Below, piece after piece: positions 34,648-44,259 of a stretch of 49,545 nt of DNA. The DNA comes from Singulisphaera sp. GP187. Its GTDB lineage: Bacteria; Planctomycetota; Phycisphaerae; Phycisphaerales; SM1A02. The notes beneath the pieces are model-generated. The model searched no databases and had not been told where the DNA came from. It saw only the letters and a program-made list of their open reading frames with translations. The stretch covers positions 1-49,545 of the forward strand of contig CAMBWI010000011.1 of the NCBI GenBank assembly GCA_945871445.1, given 5' to 3'. The number at the start of each line of letters is the position of its first letter. Positions within the stretch are counted from its first letter, which is position 1. The position numbers and the translations under genes are program-made.

Positions 34648-35247
34648 TCAGCGATAGAATTCGACGATGAGATTGGTGTTCACGTCGAATGGGATTTGTT
34701 CGGACGAAGGGGTCGCCAAGACTTTGACGGCCAACTCTGCTGGATTGACTTCAATCCAACCTGGAACGACGTGTCCTGCGAGACTTTCCATATTCTCGCG
34801 GACGAGCTTATGAAGGCCATCACGCATGGTGATGACCATTCCTGGTTCGCATGCATATGACGGTCGATCGACCTTGCGACCATTGACCAACACATGTCCG
34901 TGAACCACGATTTGACGAGCCGCCCAAATTGTTCGAGCGAATCCAGCGCGTCGGACCAAGTTGTCCAATCGTCGTTCAAGAGTCTGAAGCAAGACTTCGC
35001 CAGTGTTGCCCTTGCTGCGACCTGCTTCGGCGAGGTAGCGGCGGAATTGTCTCTCGAGCACGCTGTAGTGATAACGCAACTTCTGCTTTTCATCCTTGCG
35101 AATGCCATATGGCTTTGCGCGCTTTCCGCGGAAGCCGTGCATGCCAGGAGGTGTCAATTGTCGCTTTGCGGTGTGCTTCGGGATATCCGCAATCGGAACA
35201 CCAACGCGACGGGAGAGTTTGACTTTAGGACCTGTATAGCGTGCCAT
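34648..35247 (-). CDS. rpsD: 30S ribosomal protein S4
   Basis: S4 binds 16S rRNA first in assembly of the small-subunit body. The 199 residues include the start ARYTGPKVKLSRRVGVPI, GMHGFRGKRAKPYGIR, ERQFRRYLAEAGRSKGNTGE and the S4 RNA-binding domain LQTLERRLDNLVRRAGFA with IVVHGHVLVNGRKVDRPSY. It lacks the N-terminal zinc-binding cysteines (C-minus type). ATG 35247 fits the family start; an in-frame ATG 24 bp upstream is less likely. The gene is monocistronic here, outside the alpha operon, with its own terminator. The 124-bp leader to purF may hold regulatory RNA structure but I could not define one. Confidence 0.97.
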   Translation of the reverse strand: MARYTGPKVKLSRRVGVPIADIPKHTAKRQLTPPGMHGFRGKRAKPYGIRKDEKQKLRYHYSVLERQFRRYLAEAGRSKGNTGEVLLQTLERRLDNLVRRAGFARTIWAARQIVVHGHVLVNGRKVDRPSYACEPGMVITMRDGLHKLVRENMESLAGHVVPGWIEVNPAELAVKVLATPSSEQIPFDVNTNLIVEFYR

Positions 35248-35371
35248 AGGTAGTCCACCATTGAACACCAAGGAAGCGTAAATGTCAAGACAAAGGGAAG
35301 CGAGAAGTCCGGTCGCCGCAGAGGGGGTTTTTGAGTCAGCAGAAGTTGGTTGTAACTACAAGTCGTCCTTT

Positions 35372-37288
35372 TTAGTACGACCGCGAGTCGCTTCGCTTGC
35401 ACCAATTGAGAAATGCGCGATTCAGGACTCGATAACCCCCCGGAGTTGGATAATCCCCTGTGAAATACCAGTCTCCAGTGTGATTTGGCATCGCTCGTCG
35501 CAATCCTTCAATGGTTTGGTAGATGACCTCGACCTCGCCTTGCCACTCGCCGATCTTTGGGCGAATCAACTGCGCGATCTCTGCGGAGATTTCATCTTGG
35601 GTAAATCTGTCATAAATCAGCCTCACATGATTTTTCATTCGGTCCGTTGGAAGGGAATCCTGCGCTTTGCAAAGGGACTCGACTTCATCAAGCACCGCAT
35701 CGTCACCACGCGCTCGAAGCAAATTGATCGCGGCTTCGAAAGCGATGAATCGACCGAGTTGGCTCATATCGATTCCGTAACAATCGGGATAAAGAATCGG
35801 CGGTGCGCTGCTTGCAACAAGAATGCGCGCTGGATTCAATCGCGAAAGAATGGTGATGATTGAATCGCGAAGTGTTGTCCCTCGAACGATCGAGTCGTCG
35901 ACTGCGATCAGCGTATCGCCAGGGCGAACTGTTCCGCGAGTAATGTCATAGACGTGACTGACCAGATCGCGCCGCGCAGCATCGTGCGTGATGAAAGTTC
36001 GCAGTCGTTGATCTTTGTGCGCAACTTTTTCCGCGCGTACGCGCACATCCATCAGCGCACGAATTCGATCGGGAGTCGCTTTGCCTTCGGTGACGAGTTG
36101 GCAGACTTCTTCAGCGGCGCGTTCTCGCATAATGCGCTCGGTTTCCTGCAGTAGTCCCAAGTATGCACTTTCTGAAGTATTGGGAATGAACGAGAAAACA
36201 GCATGATCGACAGATTCTCCAAGTCGTTCCAGAATGCGCGGCGCTAAATTTTCGCCCAAGCGCTTGCGCTCCTCATAGATTTCGTGATCGTTGCCTCGAC
36301 TGAAATAGATGCGCTCGAATGAACACTGGCGAATCGGTCGCGGCTGCGCAAAGCGTTGAATCGCAACCGTTCCATCTCGCTTGACACTGAGCACGTGCCC
36401 AGGTTCGAGTGGTTGAATGGCGTCGACGGGAACATCAAAGACTGCGGCAAGAGCAGGGCGTTCGCTTGCGACAGCGACCACATCATCCGTGATCAACATA
36501 AATGCGGGACGAATGCCTGCAGGATCTCGGCAGGCGAAGCAATCGCCATTGCCAACGAGTGCGCCAAGGGTGTAACCGCCATCAAATTTTTCAGTCGCGC
36601 GCTCCAAGATGCGTCCATAATCCAACTGAGTTGAAACTTCCTTTGCAAGCACGCGCCCTTCGAGTCCTGAGAAAGATCCTGGACCAATCGTGGAAATCAA
36701 ATGATCGTGTTCGCAGTCAATTGCATAACCGATTTTTTCCAGAACGACACCGGTATCGCTTCCACCAACGGGAGAGAGGCCATATTCCACAAGCAAATCG
36801 AACAATTCTGGAGAATTGGTCAGATTGAAATTTCCTGCGAGCGCAAGATTTCTGCTGGCGATAATTGATCTGCGAAGAAATGGATGACACGCATCAGCGG
36901 ATCGTCCGCCGAATGTTCCGTATCGCAAATGTCCAAGCAGAACTTCGCCAAGAAGCGGCAGTTTTTTCTTCAGGTCGGGAATCGAAATCTCACGCAACGC
37001 TTCTTCGCTCATGCTGCGCACAGGTGTCAGCGCATCATCGAAGAGTCGCTCGACTGGATTGCGTTTGCCGCTGCGAGCGCGTTCAAGAAAAGGCTCGCCC
37101 GCGGGCACATCAAAGCGCACGCTTGCGATGCCTGCGCCATCTTGTCCACGATTGTGCTGCTTCTCCATCAAGAGATAGAGCTTGCGAAGTCCCCATGTTG
37201 GATCGCCGTACTGCTGCTGAAACCAAGTGATTGGCTTTCGCAGGCGGACAAGCGCAAGTCCGCATTCGTGTGTGAGTCGATCACTCAT
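35372..37288 (-). CDS. purF: amidophosphoribosyltransferase
   Basis: PurF makes phosphoribosylamine from PRPP and glutamine, the first committed step of purine synthesis. The 638-residue protein has the N-terminal glutamine amidotransferase domain with the nucleophile Cys9 (HECGLALVRL), so eight residues must be removed. Other motifs are QHNRGQDGAGIAS, GHLRYGTFGG and, in the phosphoribosyltransferase domain, LIAVDDSIVRGTTLRDSI. It is longer than the ~500-residue E. coli enzyme and resembles the long form. It carries CYGIDM near the end but no complete set of cluster cysteines is obvious. A 39-bp tandem repeat lies in its upstream region. Confidence 0.94.
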   Translation of the reverse strand: MSDRLTHECGLALVRLRKPITWFQQQYGDPTWGLRKLYLLMEKQHNRGQDGAGIASVRFDVPAGEPFLERARSGKRNPVERLFDDALTPVRSMSEEALREISIPDLKKKLPLLGEVLLGHLRYGTFGGRSADACHPFLRRSIIASRNLALAGNFNLTNSPELFDLLVEYGLSPVGGSDTGVVLEKIGYAIDCEHDHLISTIGPGSFSGLEGRVLAKEVSTQLDYGRILERATEKFDGGYTLGALVGNGDCFACRDPAGIRPAFMLITDDVVAVASERPALAAVFDVPVDAIQPLEPGHVLSVKRDGTVAIQRFAQPRPIRQCSFERIYFSRGNDHEIYEERKRLGENLAPRILERLGESVDHAVFSFIPNTSESAYLGLLQETERIMRERAAEEVCQLVTEGKATPDRIRALMDVRVRAEKVAHKDQRLRTFITHDAARRDLVSHVYDITRGTVRPGDTLIAVDDSIVRGTTLRDSIITILSRLNPARILVASSAPPILYPDCYGIDMSQLGRFIAFEAAINLLRARGDDAVLDEVESLCKAQDSLPTDRMKNHVRLIYDRFTQDEISAEIAQLIRPKIGEWQGEVEVIYQTIEGLRRAMPNHTGDWYFTGDYPTPGGYRVLNRAFLNWCKRSDSRSY

Positions 37289-37336
37289 GGAGAGTGCAGA
37301 AGGTTAGCGGATGCAAATGGAGGTGTGGCGATCGAC

Positions 37337-37414
37337 GAACACCGAGAATTCAAGCGATCGCAGGTTCGGATCGGCGAACACCTCGAATTTAAGCGATCGC
37401 AGGCTCGGATCGGC
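37337..37414. repeat. 39-bp tandem repeat, two copies plus degenerate flanks
   Basis: Copy one (37337-37375) and copy two (37376-37414) differ at four of 39 positions. Each contains the palindrome GCGATCGC (37354-37361 and 37393-37400) and the stretch TCGGATCGGCGAAC, and a third partial copy begins GAACGCACAGAATGG at 37415. The block covers the purF upstream region and the last codons of the metallo-hydrolase gene. Confidence 0.9.
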
Positions 37415-38198
37415 GAACGCACAGAATGGGAGTGGGCTCGTATGGCCGGCTGATCGTCAGCGATGCAGCCATCGCAGGCAGTTGTGCGTGAAAAAAATCG
37501 CGCACCAAATTCGGGCAGTTGCAATCCTGTGAGAGATGGAGCAGAACCAAATGTCGCACGGATCCGCTTGCGGTCAAGAGTCGTGCGGCATCGAGTGCTT
37601 GAACATTGGACAAGTGGCCGAAGCCACCCATGATGCGCTTCTTCAGAAATGCTGGCCGTGGAGAGTTGCGCTGCATCTGCTCGTCATAGTTGCTTTCGAT
37701 CGAGAGCATGTCAAGATCTGCAAACGCTTCAAGCAGTTGTTCGTTGACACAACCGAGGTCTGTCGCGTGTCCAATGCGCGCGTTTTCCGAATCGAAACGA
37801 AATGCCGTCGAACCGATCTCGTCATGGGGAACCTTGATCAGTCGAACTTCTGCTGTTTTGCCAAGTGCAAACGCATCATCCATCGGTCGCAGACATTCTG
37901 CAGGAACGCCAGAGGAAAGAGCCAATTCTGCATGCTCGCGGCGCACGATCACTGGCACTGGAGCGCGCTGCAATTGCCGCGTCCACGAAGGAGACCAATG
38001 ATCGCGATCGAGATGTGTCAGGAAGATTGCGCGCAGCGTGTGAAAGCGTGCGGTCGCACTGGCGGCGACGAGTGCTGTGCGAACGCCGCGAGGAGTCAAT
38101 CCCGCATCGACCAGAATAAATTTGCCTGAATCATCGAATGAAATCGCAGTCGCATTGCCGCGCGAACTGCTACTCAAAACGCAAAGAGATGCGCTCAT
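37389..38198 (-). CDS. MBL-fold metallo-hydrolase (YycJ/WalJ-like)
   Basis: The 269-residue protein has the metallo-beta-lactamase fold. The N-terminal SLCVLSSSSRGNATAISF is typical of the YycJ group, and the zinc site shows FLTHLDRDHWSP, followed by the distal aspartate in IGHATDLG and SIESNYDEQM. The second-half histidines occur in GHLSNVQAL and LLHLSQDCN. The family includes exonucleases and cell-wall-linked hydrolases, so the substrate is open. ATG 38198 is used since 18 further residues upstream lack family features. Its last codons run into the 39-bp repeat. It lies between lpxA and purF, all leftward. Confidence 0.88.
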   Translation of the reverse strand: MSASLCVLSSSSRGNATAISFDDSGKFILVDAGLTPRGVRTALVAASATARFHTLRAIFLTHLDRDHWSPSWTRQLQRAPVPVIVRREHAELALSSGVPAECLRPMDDAFALGKTAEVRLIKVPHDEIGSTAFRFDSENARIGHATDLGCVNEQLLEAFADLDMLSIESNYDEQMQRNSPRPAFLKKRIMGGFGHLSNVQALDAARLLTASGSVRHLVLLHLSQDCNCPNLVRDFFHAQLPAMAASLTISRPYEPTPILCVRRSEPAIA

Positions 38199-38290
38199 CG
38201 TATGTGTCCTGCGAGCAGAAAGTGTGTTTCGTTCATCATGCGATCCTTGCACTGCGTGAAAACTTCAAAGAGTGCGTTCCGTGCACTCAC

Positions 38291-39097
38291 TCATTCGTGA
38301 TTGGTCTGTCGACCGTGTGTGCTCACGATACCGCGTTTGGACGATTCGACGAACAAAATATATTCGTCAATCATCGGCTCTCCTGCTCGCGTTCGCAAAA
38401 CTTCCAGTGAATTCTTTAGCAGCATTCGACTTCGGCAAAGCGTGGCGTAAGCCCATCGAGCAGCATCAATCGAAGCGGATGGGATTCCAGATCTGCGCAT
38501 ACCAACAATGTTTAGACCACGCGCATAATTTGTGCTGGTTACTAAAAAGAATGGACAGACGTCATAGCTTGCCCCAGCAAGTCCGCTGATGAAGCAGCCG
38601 CGACCAAGTCGCACAAATTGATGCACTCCAGCAGAGCCGCCGGTGATGACGCGATCAGCAACATCAACATGACCTGCGAGCAGAGTTCCATTGGCAAGCA
38701 CGCAATTGTTTCCCATCGTGCAGTCGTGTCCTGCGTGGGAATTAGCCATCCAATAATTATTGTCTCCGATGCGACCAGGCAGTTCCATCTTCGGCCGCGA
38801 AATGGTCACGCCTTCACGAAAGACATTGTTTGAACCAATAATGATTCCCTTCCCTGGAAAGTCTGGCGGTGTTCCAAGATCTTGCGGCGAGCAACCGATG
38901 CAAGTGTTCGCATAGATCTGGTTGTTCTGACCAATTGTCAGCGGGCCTTCCAATTGCACGCGCGCGCGCAGAATCGTTCCTGCGCCGATTGTGATCGGAC
39001 CAAGCGTTCCCATCAGATGACACCACGGACCAACGACAACATCGTCGGCAAGGGTGACATTTCCTTCAATGATCGCAGTGGGGTGAATCGTTGGCAC
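38291..39097 (-). CDS. lpxA: acyl-ACP--UDP-N-acetylglucosamine O-acyltransferase
   Basis: LpxA adds the first acyl chain of lipid A. The 268 residues form the left-handed beta-helix hexapeptide repeat fold from the start (IHPTAIIEGNVTLADDVVVG) and carry the catalytic region ANSHAGHDCTMGNNCVLANG with its conserved histidine, then LAGHVDVADRVITGG. The C-terminal helical part ends the chain. I choose GTG 39097, which gives the typical MPTIHPTAII start and avoids overlap with divergent lipB; GTG 39118 and ATG 39229 are upstream alternatives. With kdsA this shows an LPS-type outer membrane. Confidence 0.92.
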   Translation of the reverse strand: MPTIHPTAIIEGNVTLADDVVVGPWCHLMGTLGPITIGAGTILRARVQLEGPLTIGQNNQIYANTCIGCSPQDLGTPPDFPGKGIIIGSNNVFREGVTISRPKMELPGRIGDNNYWMANSHAGHDCTMGNNCVLANGTLLAGHVDVADRVITGGSAGVHQFVRLGRGCFISGLAGASYDVCPFFLVTSTNYARGLNIVGMRRSGIPSASIDAARWAYATLCRSRMLLKNSLEVLRTRAGEPMIDEYILFVESSKRGIVSTHGRQTNHE

Positions 39098-39131
39098 GGC
39101 GAAAGAATAGCCCCGCACCCTAGGATCGTCG

Positions 39132-39908
39132 ATGATGGACCATTCCCCGAAGATTCGCCCAACATTGCCAGCAGAGAAAGAGCGCGCTGATTGTGCAGAT
39201 TTGGTGGACTTTATAGACCTCGGCGCCATCTCGTATGCGCGCGCATATGTGATCCAGAAAGAAACCCACGAGCGTGTGGTTGCTGCGCGAGCACCAATAG
39301 GCGCTCCATTTTCTGCGAAGCTTCGTGCAGGTACTGTTTATTTTCTGGAACATGATCCGGCAGTTGTGACAGTGTCGCGAAGAATCGACGCACGAAAAAA
39401 TGTTCTCATTTCGCAGGAGCAGTTGGCGCAGCTGGGTGTGCAATGCGTCGAGACTGATCGCGGTGGCGATGTGACGTGGCATGGTCCAGGGCAAATTGTG
39501 GTCTATTTGATTTTGGATCTGAATCGACTTGGACTGCGTGTGAATGGATATTTGCGGATGCTTGAAGGCGTGGTCATCGAGATGCTGGCGGATTTTGGCG
39601 TTGTTGGCGAGCGTGATCCAAGTGCAACTGGTGTCTGGGTAAATGGACGCAAGATTTGTGCGATGGGAGTTCGTCTCTCGCGTTGGGTTTCGATGCACGG
39701 AATTGCACTGAATGTCAATCCCGATCTTCGGCAGTTCGATTTGATCGTGCCATGCGGGTTGGTTGGTCGAGGTGTGACGAGCCTCGAGAGCGAACTTTCT
39801 GCGAAAGTACCCTCGCTGGAAGAAGTAAAGAAATCTCTCGAATTTCGGCTGAATTGCGCACTTTCTGCGGCGGGACAAGCGGCGGCCGCGGCGGGGGAAT
39901 TCTCTTGA
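39132..39908 (+). CDS. lipB: octanoyltransferase LipB
   Basis: LipB moves octanoyl from ACP to the lipoyl domains of 2-oxoacid dehydrogenases and the glycine cleavage system. The 258-residue protein shows ETDRGGDVTWHGPGQIVVYL, NGRKICAMGVRLSRWVSMHG with the catalytic lysine and preceding cysteine region, and ALNVNPDLRQFDLIVPCG. The N-terminal 30 residues are not conserved; ATG 39135 is an equal start. lipA is not in the window. It is divergent from lpxA with about 35 bp between the chosen starts. Confidence 0.94.
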   Translation: MMDHSPKIRPTLPAEKERADCADLVDFIDLGAISYARAYVIQKETHERVVAARAPIGAPFSAKLRAGTVYFLEHDPAVVTVSRRIDARKNVLISQEQLAQLGVQCVETDRGGDVTWHGPGQIVVYLILDLNRLGLRVNGYLRMLEGVVIEMLADFGVVGERDPSATGVWVNGRKICAMGVRLSRWVSMHGIALNVNPDLRQFDLIVPCGLVGRGVTSLESELSAKVPSLEEVKKSLEFRLNCALSAAGQAAAAAGEFS

Positions 39909-39969
39909 TGCGGTGACAGTGCGGGACTGCACTACACTTCAGGGCTCTCATCAGGTCTATTGACTTCCA

Positions 39970-41784
<1,815 letters not shown>

Positions 41785-41861
41785 GTTGTCTGCAAATGTG
41801 ATCCGCGAATCGAACGATTTTTCGTCCGACTGTAAGTGGAACATCAGGCTATTCTTTGCAA

Positions 41862-42587
41862 ATGCGAATGACAGCCTCTATCGTTGCCACATCCGTGCTT
41901 TCGAGCGCTTTGACGGCATTTTTTGTGAATGGTTTCGACCACTCTGCTTCGGCGCGCGCTGTGCCTCTGCGGCAGGACCTCGGTCCAGCCGACGCGCTCG
42001 TGCTCTCTGGCAAAAGTGATTTGCGTATCACGAATGCGGACGGCCGAATCAGTTGGTCGGATCAACCAAGCAGTCGAACGTTTTCAATCGCAACGGTGCA
42101 TGTCGGGCGAATTCTCGGTGCACTTCTGCAGAGCGATAAATATACATCAGAGAAATCCGAACTCTCTTCGCAGATGGAGAAAAAAGCCGAAGAGTTTGAA
42201 GCTCGATATACGGCAATGTTGGAGAAAGCCAAAGGAATCGACAAGGACTCTCCAGAGTTTCCCACAGCGCGAGAGGAGTTTGAGTCTTTTCAGCAGGAAT
42301 ATGCGGCTTGGAATTCTGAAGTCGAAAAGTTAATGTCTGAAATGTCGACGCGTCACTATCAAACGGCATACGCAGATTTGCGCGAGGCTGTCGAAGTCGT
42401 CTCCGATCGCCGCAAGATTGATTTGGTTATGCGTTTCATTCCAGCGAGCGACAAGATCGCTTCGGGGGATGAACTCAATATCGCTCAACAACTGATGGCG
42501 CGAACTTTCTTGCGCTCTCCAGATTCCATCGACATCACAGAAGACATCTTGACGGAAATGAATTTGCAAGCACCGAAGAAGGACTGA
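41862..42587 (+). CDS. OmpH/Skp-like periplasmic protein, copy 1
   Basis: The 241-residue protein has a short hydrophobic N-terminus (TASIVATSVLSSALTAFFV) that probably serves as signal or anchor. A short conserved block (LGPADALVLSGKSDLRITNADGRISWSD) precedes the stretch SIATVHVGRILGALLQSDKY and a charged helical region of about 100 residues (EKKAEEFEARYTAMLEKAKG), like the tentacles of Skp/OmpH chaperones, which guide outer-membrane proteins. It ends with a conserved TFLRSPDSIDITEDILTEMN. The next gene is a paralogue starting 7 bp later. The family call rests on the helical layout and is moderate. Confidence 0.72.
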   Translation: MRMTASIVATSVLSSALTAFFVNGFDHSASARAVPLRQDLGPADALVLSGKSDLRITNADGRISWSDQPSSRTFSIATVHVGRILGALLQSDKYTSEKSELSSQMEKKAEEFEARYTAMLEKAKGIDKDSPEFPTAREEFESFQQEYAAWNSEVEKLMSEMSTRHYQTAYADLREAVEVVSDRRKIDLVMRFIPASDKIASGDELNIAQQLMARTFLRSPDSIDITEDILTEMNLQAPKKD

Positions 42588-42594
42588 ACGACCA

Positions 42595-43413
42595 ATGAAC
42601 ACATCCACGCAACCATCCACGCAGCCATCCACGCAACCATCCACGCAGCCATCCACGCAGCCATCCACGCAACCATCCACAAAATCTTTCTTCAACCAAG
42701 GAATGGTTTTCGTCTTTGGGTCATTGCTCGCGGGAATGTTTGGCGCTTTTCTTGCGCTTTCACTTTCGGGAACTCCAGCTGGCGCAACGCGAATGCTCCC
42801 GGCAGATCTTGGTCCCGCCGACGCGTTGATTCTTTCTGGCAAGGATGGCAATGTCACCTTGACCAATGAAGATGGTCGCTTGGCATGGTCTGATTCGCCA
42901 TCGTCACGCGCATACAGCATCGCTTGTGTTTACATCGATCCAATTCTCAAAGGGATATTGTCAGGCGAACGATTCGCAACCGAGCGGTCGAAGTTCGATG
43001 AAGAGGCCAAGGTGCAAGGACAGGAATTTGAACGAAAGAGCAAAAATCTTCAAGAGAAGTATCCAGACTTGAAGCAAGGGGATCCGAGTTTCGAAAGTGC
43101 ACGTGGCGAATTCAAGGCGCTCCAAGGTGAATATGAAAAATGGTTGACTGCATTGCAACGAGTTCAATCCAAGCATATGGCCGAACAAGTTGAGAAGGCT
43201 TACGCAGAATTGATCGCAGCGGTTGATATTGTCGCCGAGCGCAAAAAGATCGACTATGTCTATCGATTTGTACCGCCAGCGCAAGCATTCGAATCTTCGG
43301 AACTCGCATCTGCGATGATGCAAGTGCAGGCTCGAACATTCTTGCGTTCGCCAAGTTCGACGGATATTTCCGAAGATGTGATCAAGGAACTGGGACTGCC
43401 GGCGGCGCCGTAG
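42595..43413 (+). CDS. OmpH/Skp-like protein, copy 2, with STQP repeats
   Basis: The 272-residue paralogue of the preceding gene shares LGPADALILSGKDGNVTLTN, EDGRLAWSDSPSSRAYSIA, the helical middle (EEAKVQGQEFERKSKNLQEK) and TFLRSPSSTDISEDVIKELG. It differs by an N-terminal tail of six STQP units (residues about 4-27) followed by a membrane helix (GMVFVFGSLLAGMFGAFLALSLSG), so the tail is predicted cytoplasmic and the helical domain periplasmic. The two copies probably work together or form mixed oligomers. The gene overlaps the convergent gene by 32 bp at its 3' end. The N-terminal tail is encoded by a 12-bp tandem repeat. Confidence 0.75.
   Translation: MNTSTQPSTQPSTQPSTQPSTQPSTQPSTKSFFNQGMVFVFGSLLAGMFGAFLALSLSGTPAGATRMLPADLGPADALILSGKDGNVTLTNEDGRLAWSDSPSSRAYSIACVYIDPILKGILSGERFATERSKFDEEAKVQGQEFERKSKNLQEKYPDLKQGDPSFESARGEFKALQGEYEKWLTALQRVQSKHMAEQVEKAYAELIAAVDIVAERKKIDYVYRFVPPAQAFESSELASAMMQVQARTFLRSPSSTDISEDVIKELGLPAAP
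42602..42685 (+). repeat. 12-bp tandem repeat encoding STQP units
   Basis: The unit CATCCACGCA(A/G)C occurs six times in a row at 42602-42673, units alternating only at one A/G position, and a seventh copy (CATCCACAAAAT) is degenerate. The unit length is four codons, so copy-number change keeps the frame. It encodes the N-terminal STQP repeats of the second Skp-like protein. Confidence 0.95.
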
Positions 43414-44251
43414 TCGGCGCTACTACTGGAGCCGCAGCGGCATCGGGATTCTTGGTTTGTGGTGTCACGGGCGTGACACGCCGAAGTTCGCCAAGTGGAG
43501 TGGAGAGTGCTTCGTTCATTGGGTTGGCAGATTTTTTTGATCCCGAAATTGAGCCAGACTCTGATCCATCACGTTCACTTTCCGTGCGATCTGGTCGATC
43601 AACAACTGCGCAAATCACAGGATTCTGCGCAGTTCCATCAGAAAGCAATCGGATGTATTGACCATCGAAAGTCCAAGTTCCACTGTGGCTTGATCTGGAA
43701 ACAAGTCCAGAATCGTTCGTTGGCATTGCACTCGCCTCAAGTTCGTATCTTCCATTTGAGCTCAGCAACAAGTTTCCGCCAGGACCGCTCCACTTTCCAA
43801 CATATAAATCTTCAGGCGCGACGGGCGCAACATCATAATGAAGCATGTTGAGTGCTGATCCAGCATCAACAAAAATCTTGCCGTCAGTTCTTCTCATCGG
43901 AGCGCGAATGCGTGGCGGCATCACTCCAGGATTTTTTCGATCGACATATGGTTCGAGCCAAAATGTGCGGTAATTCTGCCGATCCCAGCGTCCAATTTTC
44001 GAAGGCGGGAGAAAACGGTTGGGTTGTCCCCACCAATTGAACGCGCCATCTTCTTTGATGAGCATGATCTCTTTCCCATTCGTCCACCAACCAATAATGC
44101 TGATCGTCTCTGTTGGATCAATGTCAAGTTTGGAAGATGCGGGGATGATCGCAGGAGCCGAAGGCGCTCGATCTTGTGCGACTGCTGCGGTGTGCATGCA
44201 CAAGGTCGTCAAGCAGGCAGCAAGTGCGCAAGTTTGTTTCGCTCGTTCCAC
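43382..44251 (-). CDS. secreted protein of unknown function
   Basis: The 289-residue protein has a signal peptide (ALAACLTTLCMHTAAVAQ) and is thus exported. The mature part has short beta-like stretches with many Trp and Gly (SIIGWWTNGKEIMLIKEDGA, FNWWGQPNRF, VGKWSGPGGNLLLSSNGRYE, SGTWTFDGQYIRLL). The last ~60 residues are Ser-, Thr-, Pro- and Ala-rich, low-complexity sequence. I do not recognise the family, but the repeating G-x-W segments suggest a lipocalin-like or beta-sandwich fold. The start is GTG 44251, 8 bp after the rimO stop, in the nadD fusion-rimO operon. Confidence 0.72.
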   Translation of the reverse strand: MERAKQTCALAACLTTLCMHTAAVAQDRAPSAPAIIPASSKLDIDPTETISIIGWWTNGKEIMLIKEDGAFNWWGQPNRFLPPSKIGRWDRQNYRTFWLEPYVDRKNPGVMPPRIRAPMRRTDGKIFVDAGSALNMLHYDVAPVAPEDLYVGKWSGPGGNLLLSSNGRYELEASAMPTNDSGLVSRSSHSGTWTFDGQYIRLLSDGTAQNPVICAVVDRPDRTESERDGSESGSISGSKKSANPMNEALSTPLGELRRVTPVTPQTKNPDAAAAPVVAPTTAPPAVPVP

Positions 44252-44259
44252 TCTGACTC

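Noticed and set aside
37354-37400. GCGATCGC as a cyanobacterial HIP1 element
   Set aside because: Only two copies, both inside the tandem repeat, were noticed; nothing else points to a cyanobacterium.
39120-39932. A 270-codon reverse frame over lipB
   Set aside because: It lies opposite a complete LipB, and its product has no domain and biased composition.
42330-42920. Reverse frames with DGCV or WMAA repeats
   Set aside because: They are the antisense reading of the 12-bp repeat that encodes STQP units in the forward gene.
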